Shown here one piece after another: positions 12,332-24,544 of a stretch of DNA of 64,000 bases. Source of the stretch: Paramecium sonneborni (lineage: Eukaryota; Ciliophora; Oligohymenophorea; Peniculida; Parameciidae); assembly GCA_905182985.1 (NCBI GenBank), contig CAJJDN010000104.1, positions 9,204 through 73,203 on the forward strand. Direction: 5' to 3'. The translations under genes were made by a program, and so were the position numbers. Positions within the stretch are counted from its first letter, which is position 1. Every line of letters begins with the position of its first letter. The notes under the pieces are model-generated. The model did no database searches and was not told where the DNA came from. It worked only from the letters and a program-made list of their open reading frames with translations.

Positions 12332-13477
12332 TCAATTTGAATGCTTTAAAAATTAGACTTCTGCCTTTTTTAAAGAATATTTTTTTATTTATGGAATAGA
12401 ACTAAGAGAATCATTGACTTTATCTATTTCTTAAGATAATTTTTCGATGATTTAACAAAATTCAACATTATCATTATATATTTCATTTTAATTATAAAGT
12501 GACTATTCCCATATTTTCATTAAATTTCCTACAATAATTATATTATATATATTTTTACCTAAAAATTAATTAGATTCATCTTTAAAATAATCCAAAGCTA
12601 TTTAATGAGTAGTTTTAGTATTTTCAAAAAATTTCATCGTTTCAAAAGTTACCATATTATCGTCTTACATTTTTATTTGTATATTAAACTTCATATCTAA
12701 TAATACATTCTTTATCATTGAAATCAGATTTATTATTTCAAACTTGAATAAATATCAAAAAATACTTAGTCTTATGAAAAATTTTTAGTTTTAAAAAGCA
12801 GATCAACATGAGTTAAATAAAGTTCTATTTCTTCAGATTATTATTTAAATAATCCAATAACTGCCTTTGATTCAATGATCTCTAATGTTTTATATAATTT
12901 TTCTGAAGTTCCAATTTATAAGCCTATTCAATAATAACTTAATTCTACTTAAATCTATTTCTTGAAGTAATTCTACAATATCATTTAATTTATCTTGTAA
13001 TTTACTATGATCTTTGATTGTTTTTTTAACTTTTTCTAATTCTTTATTATCTTAATCTATCATTTTTTCTTTATCCTTAATCATAATTTTGAAATAATTG
13101 GAGTTATGTTTGAGTTCATCTGTAATGAATTTTTCTATATCTTCTTTCCTTTCATATTCAAACTTCTATTTTTATTTACAATATTTCAAAATCTTAATAA
13201 TGTTACTCTTACAGAATACCTATTATTAAAATGCTTTAATAAACTCTGAGTTTTCATTATTTAAAAGTAGTTCTTCATCTGTTTATTAAATTATTTCTGT
13301 TAAAACACTAAAAGCTAATGTTTAATCTACTTTCTAATCTTATTTTTTAAGCCATTCCATCATTTATGGGAAGAACTATTCTAACTAATACTAGTTATCA
13401 TTACCTGAAGCTTTTTTTCCTACTATTGAGTTTACAATAGTCAAATAAGAAAACCAAATAATGAAAAAATATTTCAT
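12332..13477 (-). CDS. Secreted or luminal coiled-coil protein
   Basis: A 365-residue model with introns at 12924-12948 and 12743-12765 (AAG acceptor). It starts with a signal-peptide-like segment, MKYFFIIWFSYLTIVNS, then is almost entirely helical and charged (DKEKMIDQDNKELEKVKKT, TLEIIESKAVIGLF). Signal peptide plus coiled coil is also the plan of trichocyst matrix proteins, but I see no sequence signature of that family, so this is only a suggestion. Both introns are required to reach the final stop. Confidence 0.55.
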
Positions 13478-13565
13478 ATTTATTATTCTTTGCTAAAATA
13501 ACGTATATATAATTTATAAAGTATAATTTTCTATTGGAAAAATATATTATCTATAATTTAATTAC

Positions 13566-15202
13566 TCATTTTTTTGTTAATAAATTTTGTTTATACTTTA
13601 AACTAGTTGTCCAATCAATTTAAGTGTTTTCCTTTCCTTTTTTCATTTTTTGTTAATTGTTATTAATTTTTAAAACTTAATTATAAACAGATTCTGTAGA
13701 ATGTCCACTTAATTCTTTAAAAATTCTGTCTTTTAATGTGTCATCTTATTATTATAATTAAGATTTCTATTGATTCTAATTTAATATATAAAATCGTTTC
13801 TATTCTATTTAATCAACAGAAGGCTATTTTTTTCTTTATTTAGAATCTTAAGATTTATTAATCGTATTAGAATCATTTTAATCTAAAAAATAAATAATTT
13901 ATACTTCTATAACTATTATAAATCTTAATCGATTATGGTAATATTGATTAACTCTTTTAATGAATTAAAGGTGTTATTTCTAAGTTTTTATTTTTGTCAA
14001 TATTTTAAGTATTTTCATTACCTAATTTGATTAATTCTTATACACTGAACTTTTCAGTTAGCTATTATTATTATTATAATGGTTATTCGTTCAAACTAAC
14101 ATTATGACTATTTGCTTATTAGGGAATGAATAATTATTAATCACAATTTTATATATTTGTATGATTCCAACTTTCTGGAGTATTAGAATTACTTTCTCTT
14201 CTTGAATTCTTAATTGTTGAAATTGGATTAGATCCATTACTTTTATAGATAGGTAATTTAGTTATAGGAGATGGAGGATTTTAACTATTACTATCTTTAA
14301 TTGTGTTCGAGAATGTACTTTAATAGATATCATCATTTTCTAAAATATCTAATACTTTCATATCTATTGAAGGATTATTAAAATTAATGGAATTACTTCT
14401 AGATTTTATTGATTATGTTGTATCATTCAATAAAATATTGTAACACATTTTATTCATAAATGTTAATATTTAAGATTGTTCAAATTAATTTATTTTTACA
14501 CATTATTCTAATTTCATTTCTGATAATAATTGTTAAATATTTCTTACTCTTTTTTCATATCTAAGCATTATATCTTCAAATGGTTTCATTTCCATCTTTT
14601 TTACTATATTTATATGATTTTTTTCAATATCAATTTGAAATTATTATAATTATTTTTCATAATTTGTCACTGCTTATTACCAATCTAAAATATTCTATTC
14701 TAAACTTTTATGATCATGTTAAAATTTTTGTATATATGTTTATTTTAATTATTAAGCTGTTTCAATCACTTATTCAAAAAATCTTATACAATTTGTTTTT
14801 TGATCTTCAAGTAATTATTTTTAACTTAATTACAAACCGTTTAAATCTATTATTTTTACATTGCATGCTTATAATGTTTATTTCATCAATTCTTAAAATT
14901 AATTTATTCTCATTTGTCTTTACAATTCTAATTCTGCTCCTGCACTTTCTTCTATTTTATGACCTTTCAATGCTAAATTTAAAGCACATTTAGAACAAAA
15001 TAATGTACGCTTATCATTTTAAGAATAATATTTTGCCTATATAATAACTATAACTAATTACTTTTTTATTTGGATGTTTTAAACAATTTAAATGTGAACT
15101 GGCTTTCTATTTAAAAATATTTGAATTCTTTAATATTCTATCTTATTCTTTAGCATTATAAGATGATTCTTCTTCTGAACTTGATGAAATTGCTAAAATC
15201 AT
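13566..15202 (-). CDS. B-box-like zinc-finger protein with coiled coil and Gln-rich tail
   Basis: The 529-residue model has introns at 15037-15061 and 13883-13904. Near residue 30-70, spliced exon sequence gives NCLKHPNKK, then RTLFCSKCALNLALKGHKIE: C-x2-H ... C-x2-C ... H, the spacing of a B-box zinc finger. The first intron falls inside this motif and must be removed to see it. A long coiled coil follows (residues 80-250), then a Ser/Asn/Gln-rich tail. No RING finger precedes the B-box. The role is unknown; ubiquitin-ligase function should not be assumed. Confidence 0.65.
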
Positions 15203-15478
15203 TAATTCTGTTAAAAAAATATTAAATATAATTGTTTAAAAAACTTAATTTATCAATATTATTGTTTATAGGATGATTAAGCAACATAGAATTCTTTATA
15301 TATATTTATATAATGATTGTATTATTTTGATATATAATCAATTTTAATTATATGAGATATATAATTAGAATAGCAACCTAATAAAACAAAAAAATACAAT
15401 AAATATATTATTTAATATTAACATCTAATTTTGGATAAAAAAATCTTTTGTTATTATAATAATCTAAAATATTATAGA

Positions 15479-15940
15479 ATGGGTATTTGTTAGAGTAGAA
15501 GAATACCTATTATAGGTAATATTGAAATTCGTAATTCTTCTGAAATAAATGATTTGTAGAGAAATAATATAGGTTAAGAAAATTAAGATAAAAATGTATA
15601 GTCTGGAACAATTGCTTAATCAAAAAGCTCTTCTCAAAATTCAATGGAAAAATAAGATGCAAATATTGAATAAAATAATAAATCAGTAAAGGAATAGGAA
15701 TAAGAGTATACTAATTAAGAGTTTCAACGAGTGTCAGATATAAGTTATAACTTAAATCATATATACTCGTCTGAACCTTTAAGAAATGAATTAAATAATA
15801 GGAAAGATTTACCTAATCTACCTTTGGAAAGTAATTAAAATTCAAAAAATAAACCTGAATCTGTAACAGATACAAAAAAAATATTTTTGCAAAGCAATGT
15901 CCGAGTTCTTACCTAAGAAGAAAAAAATAAATAACATTGA
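15479..15940 (+). CDS. Small protein with N-myristoylation/palmitoylation-type start
   Basis: One intronless frame of 153 residues. The start MGICQSRR gives Gly at position 2, Cys at 4 and Ser at 6, the pattern recognised by N-myristoyltransferase followed by palmitoylation, so the protein is probably membrane-anchored. The rest is polar, rich in Gln, Asn, Ser and Glu, and likely disordered. No domain recognised. It is divergent with the B-box gene (276 bp apart). Confidence 0.5.
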
Positions 15941-16073
15941 TAAACATAAATATTCCAAAATAATTATTATAAACTTCTAAAATTTATATTCTATCTGGTA
16001 TTTTGTCTTTAGAATGGATTCATAATTATTTATTTTGTTTAAATGCAATTTAATGAAATTAATTAATTATATA

Positions 16074-17897
16074 TCATGTTTGATCTTATTCTGGTTAAGG
16101 TAAAAGAGATTCATAATTATCATAAATTTATTGTGCTTTTTACAAATGTTTTTATTTTTCTTCCTCCTTAGTATAAAAAGCCACTTCAATGAACTTAAGT
16201 TTGTTTTCAAATCTGATTCTTCTATTTTATTTTTTTCTTATAAGGTAATTTTAATGAACTAATTTATAATTATTTTCAGCCCATTATTTTATAACATTTT
16301 ATTAATCTTTACAAAATTGTTTATCATCTTCTATTATAGCCTTTAAATCGTCTTTATTTGCTAGACCCATAATTAAAGGTTCTTCTAATTATCTAATTTA
16401 TCTCACTTCTGCAACATCATCAGGTAATTAATAATTATCAGATAATAATGGACCTAATGGTCTTGGAAATATTTTATATTTTGATTGTAAATGAGCTTAA
16501 TTACCAAGTTGTTTTAACCAATTCTATTTTACATAATCCATTATTATTTCATACATTAAACTACCTACTATATGACAATTTAATTCAAATAATTCTTTTT
16601 TTTTAACTCTATCTGGAAATTCTACCCAAGGTCTTAAAATAATTCTTAAAATAAACACTCTTATTAATATTAATGTGATTAATAAACATTATGCTTTTAT
16701 ATCAGTCATCAATTTTAATTGACCTATAAGATTAAATTCAAGTCTATTCACTTCAAAAAGAAACAAAAAATTTTAAATAGGAAATTCAAAATCGTGTAAT
16801 ATTGATCCTAAAAATTCTATAGTCTCTTATTTTATATCTTTTGCATTAAAATTAGAAATCAAAGTTTGAAATAACTTTTTTGTTTGATTTTTTAAATTTT
16901 ATCTTCTTTATATCATTTCTGCTTCCAATATTTTTCTTTTATCAGTAATATTCAAATTTTCCTTATTACTTGAAAATTAAACAATAACTTTTGCTGAATT
17001 TTTCTAAAACATTTCTAAAAAATTTTATAGACATTTAATAGCTTATTCACCTTTTTAATTTAAAGCAAGTTATTTTCTATTAGAAAAATTTGTTCTTACT
17101 TCCCATAAATAAAATGCAAAAAAAGAGAATTAATCTTTAAATAGTCTAAAATTGACCTTTGCCCATTATCTAAAATAAAAATAAATAAAAATATTACTCT
17201 TTTGTCATTCCAGGTGGTTTAAAACGTTTTCTTTAATATTATTTTTCTGTTTTTTATACTTCTTTCTATTTTTATTCTTATTCATTTTTCAAATTAATTT
17301 CAAAATTTCCCTAATATTTTTTATCCTTTTATTCTTATTATTAATCCTATTCTTCTTTTTTTGGTCCCCAATAATCATCAATTTATTTATTTATAGTATT
17401 TGCTAACCCCATTCTTTAAAATTTATCATATTCAGTTATTTTATCATCTGTCTATACTTCTATAGTTTTTTTTGAAACTTCATTTTTAAAACCATAAATT
17501 CTTTCATTATCCTATTGTGGTATCTAAACAACTTATCTTTATGGATATGGTTGAGCATAAGGTGGATAATGAATACTACTCATTTATTATGAATAATATT
17601 CTAATGGTTTTAATGTTATTGATTTTAATTAAATATTTATTGGTTTCTAATTAGGCTTTTGATAACTTTATTAATATTATTAGTATTATTGATATTATTG
17701 CATTTGTTATTGATATTATTATTAATACATCAATTAATTAATCATCATGTTCTAATCATATATTAACTATTACATTGATAAATATTATTGTCTCTATTGT
17801 AATCGTCTATTTATATTTCAAATATATTTTACTTTTTATAATCTTCTTCTAGTGCCTATTGTTAGTTGAAATTAGGAATTTAATTGTATGTGTTCAT
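16074..17897 (-). CDS. Large unknown protein with Gln/Tyr-rich N-terminus
   Basis: The 589-residue model has introns at 17807-17832 and 17170-17197. The first 90 residues are dominated by Q-Q-Y repeats (LMYQQQYQQQ), then a Pro-rich stretch, then a conserved-looking helical body from the second intron on (PPGMTKEQWAKVNFRLFK, WVEFPDRVKKKELFELN, KIFPRPLGPLLSDN). An upstream in-frame ATG at 17963 would add an Asn run, but it would sit 8 bp from the divergent start at 17972, so 17897 is preferred. A truncated second copy of the 5' end lies after the N gap. Family not recognised. Confidence 0.55.
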
Positions 17898-18676
17898 TGA
17901 TTAATATCCTACATTTTAAAATGTTTGCCGATTATTATTATTATTATTATTATTATTATACATTTTTAATAATGAATTTTTTTAGTTGCAATTGCACAAA
18001 TATTGAACAAGAATTAGATATTAACAATAGTAATCTATACATAAAAAAAATCATTTTACATTCTATGGACTAAGACAAGGTTATTTCCTTATCTATTGAA
18101 TTAAATGTTATTTTATAAGGATTCAAGTTGAATAGATAAAAGGATTGTCTTTATTTATTAAACCTTAAGAAATTCAAAGAAGATATACATTACACATTAA
18201 CTAAATTAAATCCATAGTTCTAGTAATATCTAACAATAAATTATTCTAGAATACCCCTAAACAATCAAGATGATAGTATTTAAGAATTTAATTTAAATTT
18301 AAACTTAAATATTTATGAAGGATGTTATAAATTATTATATTTGCAATAAAGAGACTCATATTTTTAAAAGCATGATTATATCTATGGAGAATGGGAAATC
18401 ATGGGTTCTACTGAAGAAATTAAAATAGAATTAATATGTAATATTATCATCTATTATTTATTCTTAGAAAATAAAAATAATAAACATAATCATTAAATTA
18501 GAATTCTTATGTACTCAATAAGTAAAACACCTAAACTTTAGAGAAAACGTTGAATTACTAAAATTATCATAATTTTGATATAAAATCAAATATACTTTAT
18601 TTCGGCTCTACTTGTAACCAAACTTTATGTAGGCTTTTATGAGAATTTTCTATCTGTTTTGGAAATGAAATCACAA
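17885..18676. repeat. 792-bp exact direct repeat, copy A (probable assembly artefact)
   Basis: This block is identical, as far as I can compare by eye, to 18943-19734 (offset 1,058). The two copies flank a run of 266 Ns. Copy A joins the upstream gene; copy B continues into downstream sequence. That is the pattern of two contigs whose ends overlap but were scaffolded with a gap instead of merged. Confidence 0.9.
17972..18676 (+). pseudogene. Truncated first copy of the membrane-protein gene (ends in gap)
   Basis: This holds the first part of the gene described at 19030-20245, starting MNFFSCNCTNIEQELD, and stops at the N run. It is probably not a real second gene but the same locus seen twice because of the scaffolding duplication. 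Confidence 0.7.
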
Positions 18677-18942
18677 NNNNNNNNNNNNNNNNNNNNNNNN
18701 NNNNNNNNNNNNNNNNNNNNNNNNNNNNNNNNNNNNNNNNNNNNNNNNNNNNNNNNNNNNNNNNNNNNNNNNNNNNNNNNNNNNNNNNNNNNNNNNNNNN
18801 NNNNNNNNNNNNNNNNNNNNNNNNNNNNNNNNNNNNNNNNNNNNNNNNNNNNNNNNNNNNNNNNNNNNNNNNNNNNNNNNNNNNNNNNNNNNNNNNNNNN
18901 NNNNNNNNNNNNNNNNNNNNNNNNNNNNNNNNNNNNNNNNNN
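18677..18942. other. Assembly gap (266 N)
   Basis: An unbroken run of N between the two copies of the 792-bp repeat. Frames that run through it carry no information. Confidence 1.
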
Positions 18943-19734
18943 TGTATGTGTTCATTGATTAATATCCTACATTTTAAAATGTTTGCCGATTATTATTATT
19001 ATTATTATTATTATTATACATTTTTAATAATGAATTTTTTTAGTTGCAATTGCACAAATATTGAACAAGAATTAGATATTAACAATAGTAATCTATACAT
19101 AAAAAAAATCATTTTACATTCTATGGACTAAGACAAGGTTATTTCCTTATCTATTGAATTAAATGTTATTTTATAAGGATTCAAGTTGAATAGATAAAAG
19201 GATTGTCTTTATTTATTAAACCTTAAGAAATTCAAAGAAGATATACATTACACATTAACTAAATTAAATCCATAGTTCTAGTAATATCTAACAATAAATT
19301 ATTCTAGAATACCCCTAAACAATCAAGATGATAGTATTTAAGAATTTAATTTAAATTTAAACTTAAATATTTATGAAGGATGTTATAAATTATTATATTT
19401 GCAATAAAGAGACTCATATTTTTAAAAGCATGATTATATCTATGGAGAATGGGAAATCATGGGTTCTACTGAAGAAATTAAAATAGAATTAATATGTAAT
19501 ATTATCATCTATTATTTATTCTTAGAAAATAAAAATAATAAACATAATCATTAAATTAGAATTCTTATGTACTCAATAAGTAAAACACCTAAACTTTAGA
19601 GAAAACGTTGAATTACTAAAATTATCATAATTTTGATATAAAATCAAATATACTTTATTTCGGCTCTACTTGTAACCAAACTTTATGTAGGCTTTTATGA
19701 GAATTTTCTATCTGTTTTGGAAATGAAATCACAA
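18943..19734. repeat. 792-bp exact direct repeat, copy B
   Basis: Second copy of 17885-18676, starting at the gap edge and continuing without a break into unique sequence at 19735. The intact downstream gene should be read from this copy. Confidence 0.9.
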
Positions 19735-20245
19735 TAAGAGTATCTTCTTAACTTCATAATACAATTAGAAATTTATTCAAAATTCTGTTAAATAGATAAA
19801 TGTCTATCTTTTCGTTTAGATATTTATGGCTTTTCTTATATTTTTATATTTGGAAAATAAAGTTGCCTTAATTTTAATTATTTATTTTATTTTAGTTATT
19901 TTTAATATGGATGTTGTTCATCATTTAAAGATGATCCCTATAATTTTGTTCTTTTTTTAATAATAGTTTTGGGTATTACTGAGCTTATTTGTTCTATTAT
20001 TTCTAAAGGTTAAAAACTAAAGATTGCACCTGTTTCAATAGTCTGTACAGCTTTATTTTTCATAGACTATAATAATTAATCATATTATTATACAAATAAT
20101 AATATTAACAAGACATTATTTTATAAAGAATTTATTAGAATTTTTCCTTTCTATCAGTTTTGTTCAATAATAAAACCATATTTTTATATAAATATTAATT
20201 TCTTTGTTAAATTTTAACTTTATCCTGAGTCTATTTAAACTTTGA
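19030..20245 (+). CDS. Probable multi-span membrane protein, 3' end uncertain
   Basis: The start MNFFSCNCTNIEQELD is followed by introns at 19496-19525, 19580-19599 (20 bp) and 19672-19690 (19 bp). The last two are needed to pass TGA codons. The protein is polar at first, then strongly hydrophobic from about 19800 (FVLFLIIVLGITELICSII, IAPVSIVCTALFFID), suggesting at least two or three membrane spans. The end is not certain: the frame stays open into antisense of the next gene. I prefer a 25-bp intron at 20041-20065 (GTC...TAG) leading to TGA at 20243-20245, giving about 373 residues. Distant resemblance to SERINC-type proteins was considered but not supported. Only one real copy is likely; see the repeat entries. 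Confidence 0.4.
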
Positions 20246-20312
20246 TTTGGAAAATTAGAAAATCATACAATAATTTATATTTAAACATAAAAATTATGAG
20301 AATAAAATCATA

Positions 20313-22449
20313 TCACTTCTCCTTATTTTTGCATACTTAAATTAATTAATTTAAGTAATCATCAAATAAATTATCAAACTAAATAAATCAAAATATTTAC
20401 TAATTTCTTTTAATTAATTACAATTTTTTATTAATATATCACTTCATTTAATGCTCTAAGATATGTTTTAAAATACTATTAATTTTTTTAATAGCTTTTA
20501 AATTATCTGATATAATCAATATTCTAACTTTTTTCATGTACGATTAATGTTTTATCAAAATTCGAGAAGAGCAATTTAGCCTTTATAAATATATTAATAA
20601 ATACTTTTTATCGATCTTCATTTCTTATATCTTTGCTGTTTATCTGAATTAATGTAGGAATTCTATAAACAAGAAAGGAAAACATAAAAGAACAATAATT
20701 AATAGGGTTATTCTAAATAGTAATTTTCTAGATATCTGTTAAATGCTAAAATAAAAATATCTTATCTTACTTCTAATTTAGCTAATTATAGTAGATTATA
20801 TATATAATTATCTTTTAGAATTATTTCTTTTAGTCTTGTAAACTATTTTATTACTGAAAATTATTAATCAATAAGAGAATCGAAAAACATATATTAAAAG
20901 TGAATTTTTTCTATTATTTAATTAAAATTTTGTTTTGGAAGTACCATTCCTGCTGCAGTTCCATAAATAAATAAAAAAATATCCTAATTTTATAGTTAAT
21001 TAATACATCTTCAACTTCAGCATGACCTCCTTCTAGAATTTGATATTCTAACTAATTTTTCGAATTTAATTTATTCTTTAATTCTAATTTTTAAATTTAT
21101 TTGCTTTCTTCAATCCATTAATTTTTAATCAAAGATATTATTTCATCTTCTGTAACATTAGATTGCATAGAATTTTTATGACTCAATAAAAGATCTTTTG
21201 TTTGATTTTTAGAAGTATTAACTTCTTTTTTTGTTTATTAAATTTAATTTATTTCATCTTTATATTTAAAATCTTAACCTATTCCTTATATTTCTAATCC
21301 AATTTAATATAGTTTTTTAGGTTTTTAATTTTATTGTTGATTAATATTTTTTTTTTTTATTGGTTCTGTTCTTGGAAATTCTAAAAATAATATATCTTAT
21401 TTAATTTAATCGATTGATTTTCCATCTAAAATTCGAAGTTATTCATAATTAGAACAAATATATTTATAATATTCCTATTTGTTATATGATATTGGATTAT
21501 TTTCTAAAGATAATTCAAATAAATCAAAAATAAAAGGATATTAATTGATTTTATTTTAAGATAAAAATAATTTTTATAATTACGGGAGAACTAAAAATAT
21601 ATACTTTTTATATAAACCTTAAATATGATCTATGATTTCTATTTAATTGATTTTTAAATTTAATTCAATTAATGAAGTTAAATCTTCCAAACCTTCTAAT
21701 TTAGAGATCAAATTATGTCCTAAATTCAATACTTTTAAGTTTTTCAACTTATTTAACCCTTCCAAATTGTTAATTTTATTACTATGTAAATCTAACACTT
21801 CTAACATTTATAAATAATCTAAATTTTGAATCTTTCGGATTTGATTTTTAGGTAATAATAATACTTTTAATTTTGAAACTTATTTTAATTCTTCAATCTC
21901 CTTTATTAAATTATCATATAAATCTAAATATAACAAATTTGGTAAAGAAACTAAATTTTAAATAATTCCAATTCTATTGTGTTGAAATGTTAATATTTTC
22001 AATTTTTCTTCACCTTCTAATAATGGTATATGTTATAAATCTAAAGAATCTAAACTTAATTTTTCTGGATTTATTTATCTCTCTAATGGTCTTCTATAAC
22101 ATACCCATATTCCTGGTATTTATTATAATTCAGAAAAGATTATATTTCCTCCATTTTCTATTTTTTTGATTGTACCATTTTTTATTAAATATCGATATCT
22201 AAATAAGTGAATAAATTTTTACCTTTCATCTTATTCTATTGATAGGATTTCTTGAAATTCTAGAGAATGCCCAAAAATTTCATTTTTAATCTTTTTTTTT
22301 TAAATCTCTGGTAATTAATTTGAAAAAGCTGCTTAATTTTATTAAGAGACCTTTTGAGTAATTTTTTTTGTAAATCCAGTAGAATAAGTTTGTATACTAT
22401 CTGGTTATCTTAAATTTTTATTTGGAGACATAGATAATTTTGTCTTCAT
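20313..22449 (-). CDS. LRRC49: Leucine-rich-repeat protein, LRRC49 (tubulin polyglutamylase complex subunit) homologue
   Basis: The 671-residue model has introns at 22199-22222, 21591-21617 (GTT donor, 27 bp), 20984-21006, 20746-20770 and 20379-20400. Residues 90-330 hold about eight 22-residue leucine-rich repeats of the SDS22 type (LKILTFQHNRIG, LLYLDLYDNLIK, LEVLDLHSNKIN, LIELNLKINQIE, LQKLFLSQNKI). The segment before them (RRPLERQINPEKLSLD) and their order match animal LRRC49, a subunit of the TTLL1 tubulin polyglutamylase complex acting on axonemal microtubules. A second LRR-like block near residue 520 ends in an LRR cap (NNPINYC...YRIPTLIQIN). Removing the 27-bp intron restores exact repeat spacing. 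Its frame is antisense-open, which creates false hydrophobic ORFs on the plus strand. Confidence 0.85.
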
Positions 22450-22682
22450 TAGGAAATTTGAATAGTTACATATGCATAACGAGAGTCTTTATTCATTAAA
22501 TTTATAAATATCAATAATAATTTGAAAATTTAAAGGTAATCAATAATATTGTATAATTAATTAGATGAATAGTAGAATTACAAAATATAAATATATAGTA
22601 TTACAATATAAATAATTTTTAAGGTTTTAGTTTATAAGTTTGATTTGTATAATATTTAATATTAAGAATTATAATAATATAT

Positions 22683-23330
22683 ATGGCTCAAGAAATATTT
22701 AATAAAAAATGGTTATAAACATTAGGATATTATTCATTAAGATTATACCCTTTCAAATTTGTATTAAATTATCAGAATGTGATGAATCATTACTAAAAAT
22801 ACCAAAAATAAGGAGATTATTTAATTGAATTTTTAAATATACCATATAGATTGAGTAATTAAGGTTTGTTAGGATAAGTGCTTACATAAGAGTTATAATA
22901 ATATCGTCAATAAAGTTTACAGATGAAAATAAAGAAAATAAGAGCTATAAGTGTAATTTTATATTACTCAGGATCAGGAGATTATAGAGCACCTAAAATA
23001 TTATAGAAAGCTCTTTAATATGATTTCATTGAGGATTATTTTGAAGAGTTTTATGGAGAGAAAAATAAAATAATTTTATAATTTTTATTTCGTACAATTC
23101 TTACATTAGGTTTATCATGCAAATTGTTGGAAAGAGTAGATCAAAAAATGGATTAAAATTTATTATTATTTATTTTAAACGAATTTCAATTGAGATAATT
23201 AAATGATTTTAATATAAGATTAACTAAAAAGGAAATCGATATGTTACTAGTGATAAAAGAAAAATGGAAAGATAATAAAAAAATAAATTGGGCTTTATAT
23301 TAGTTAAATATAGATCAAGATTTAATGTGA
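22683..23330 (+). CDS. Unrecognised 215-residue helical protein
   Basis: One intronless frame from ATG 22683 to TGA 23328-23330. The sequence is helical and mixed in charge (QYRQQSLQMKIKKIRA, SGSGDYRAPKILQKAL, QFLFRTILTLGLSCKLLER). No motif or domain recognised. Downstream (23400-23560) another frame reads sensibly (ILTNGKILVRALGLQILIYD) but I cannot join it by an acceptable intron, so the 3' end may be incomplete. Confidence 0.5.
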
Positions 23331-23669
23331 GTATGACATATTTTTATTATTAATTTTATATTTTACTTCTGCAATTATAGATTGCAATGATTCAATTAAC
23401 AATTCATTAATCTAAAAAATAATATTAAATATTTTAACTAATGGAAAGATCTTAGTAAGAGCATTAGGATTACAAATTTTAATTTATGATTCTACAGATG
23501 AATCTCTTTAAAGTAGAATAGCTGCATTAAAAACTTTATCATAGCATTCTAATAAGTTGTTTTTATTATTATTACATTTGCTTAATTTAATATAATTATT
23601 ATATAATAAAGTATATAATAATAACAAATATATCTATATATCTATGTTAACAAAAATAATTAATATTAT
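23331..23669. other. Intergenic with a coding-like patch
   Basis: Between two convergent genes. At about 23385-23560 a plus-strand frame looks protein-like (LVRALGLQILIYDSTDES) but no TGA follows in any plus frame before the PCNA 3' end. It may be a lost last exon of the gene at 22683 or decayed sequence. Confidence 0.35.
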
Positions 23670-24524
23670 TCATTATTATTCATCATCATTAATCTTAGGA
23701 GCTAAATACAATTTTAACGAACCAATGTTATCAATTTAATATTCAATTACTAAAGGTTAATCTTATGACATAGATAAAATGACTTAATTTGATAATGCTG
23801 ATGCTTTATTAAATAAATTGAAATATCTAATATTATATAATATATATATACCTAACAGCAAAACTTAAATTTACAGGTTCATCTACATCACATTCAACTC
23901 TTTCTTCTCTTTTTTCTTCATCATTTGATTTTACTGAAACTTATCCCTCTCCTATATCTCCTTTAACATAAAATTTAATTCCATCTTTTGAAGTCTCTAT
24001 ACCAATTGCTTCATTTATATTTCCTAACTCTCGACATATTTTTGTAAATTCATTTGATGGCATTTTTATTACTGACGAATAATCTGTATCTGGCACTCCT
24101 AATTATTCTTAATCTAAAGACATTAAATTCAATTAGAACTCACTTATTCGATCTAATTTAAATTTATATTTTATACTTTTCGATTCAAAAGTAAATGATA
24201 ATGTTGTTGGTTCTTCTTCTTAAGTTCTTAATGTAATTTAATCATCATTTCCTGAACATTTTAATATTTTTTATAAATTCTCAATGCTTAAACCCATTGT
24301 TATAGATTTATCACATCTATATTTCTTGAATCCTTTCTCATTTAATTATAATGCCACTAATGCTACATGCGATGTATCCATAGCCTTTATTAATAATTAT
24401 TTATTATTACTTATAATGATATTCCTGTTCCATTTGCTTCAAGATTTACATTTTTTACTAATTCTTTTATTGCTTCAACAATCTTTTTAAATTAAACACC
24501 ATCTTCGAACTTTGCTTCGAACAT
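23670..24524 (-). CDS. PCNA: Proliferating cell nuclear antigen (DNA sliding clamp)
   Basis: The 267-residue model (family usually about 260) has introns at 24385-24410 and 23827-23851. It matches PCNA throughout: MFEAKFEDGVQFKKIVEAIK, then GISLQAMDTSHVALVALQL, GVPDTDYSSVIKMPSNEF, PVNLSFAVRYFNLFNKAS and the C-terminal DNIGSLKLYLAPKI. PCNA is the trimeric ring that tethers DNA polymerase delta and repair factors to DNA. The first intron interrupts ISLQ-AMD, one of the best conserved stretches of the family, so its limits are fixed by homology. It ends in AAAG and not TAG, which makes this gene the strongest proof of the AAG acceptors found across the window. Confidence 0.97.
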
Positions 24525-24544
24525 TATCTTTTTAATTATTTAAA

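Noticed and set aside
12332..13477. Trichocyst matrix protein
   Set aside because: Signal peptide and coiled coil fit, but I see no family-specific sequence, so only a general description is given.
14580..14993. 137-residue hydrophobic plus-strand ORF
   Set aside because: It is the antisense of the coiled-coil part of the B-box gene (13566-15202, minus), whose spliced frame, zinc-finger motif and codon use are convincing.
17963..17972. Upstream start of the minus gene at 17963 with a poly-Asn run
   Set aside because: It would leave only 8 bp between divergent start codons. The ATG at 17897 gives a 74-bp promoter region and still a full protein.
19030..20245. SERINC family assignment for the membrane protein
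   Set aside because: Only weak resemblance in one hydrophobic segment. Family motifs and the right number of spans are not seen.
20400..21900. Long plus-strand frame continuing the membrane protein
   Set aside because: The minus strand encodes the LRRC49-like protein with intact leucine-rich repeats. The open plus frame has no start and is antisense.
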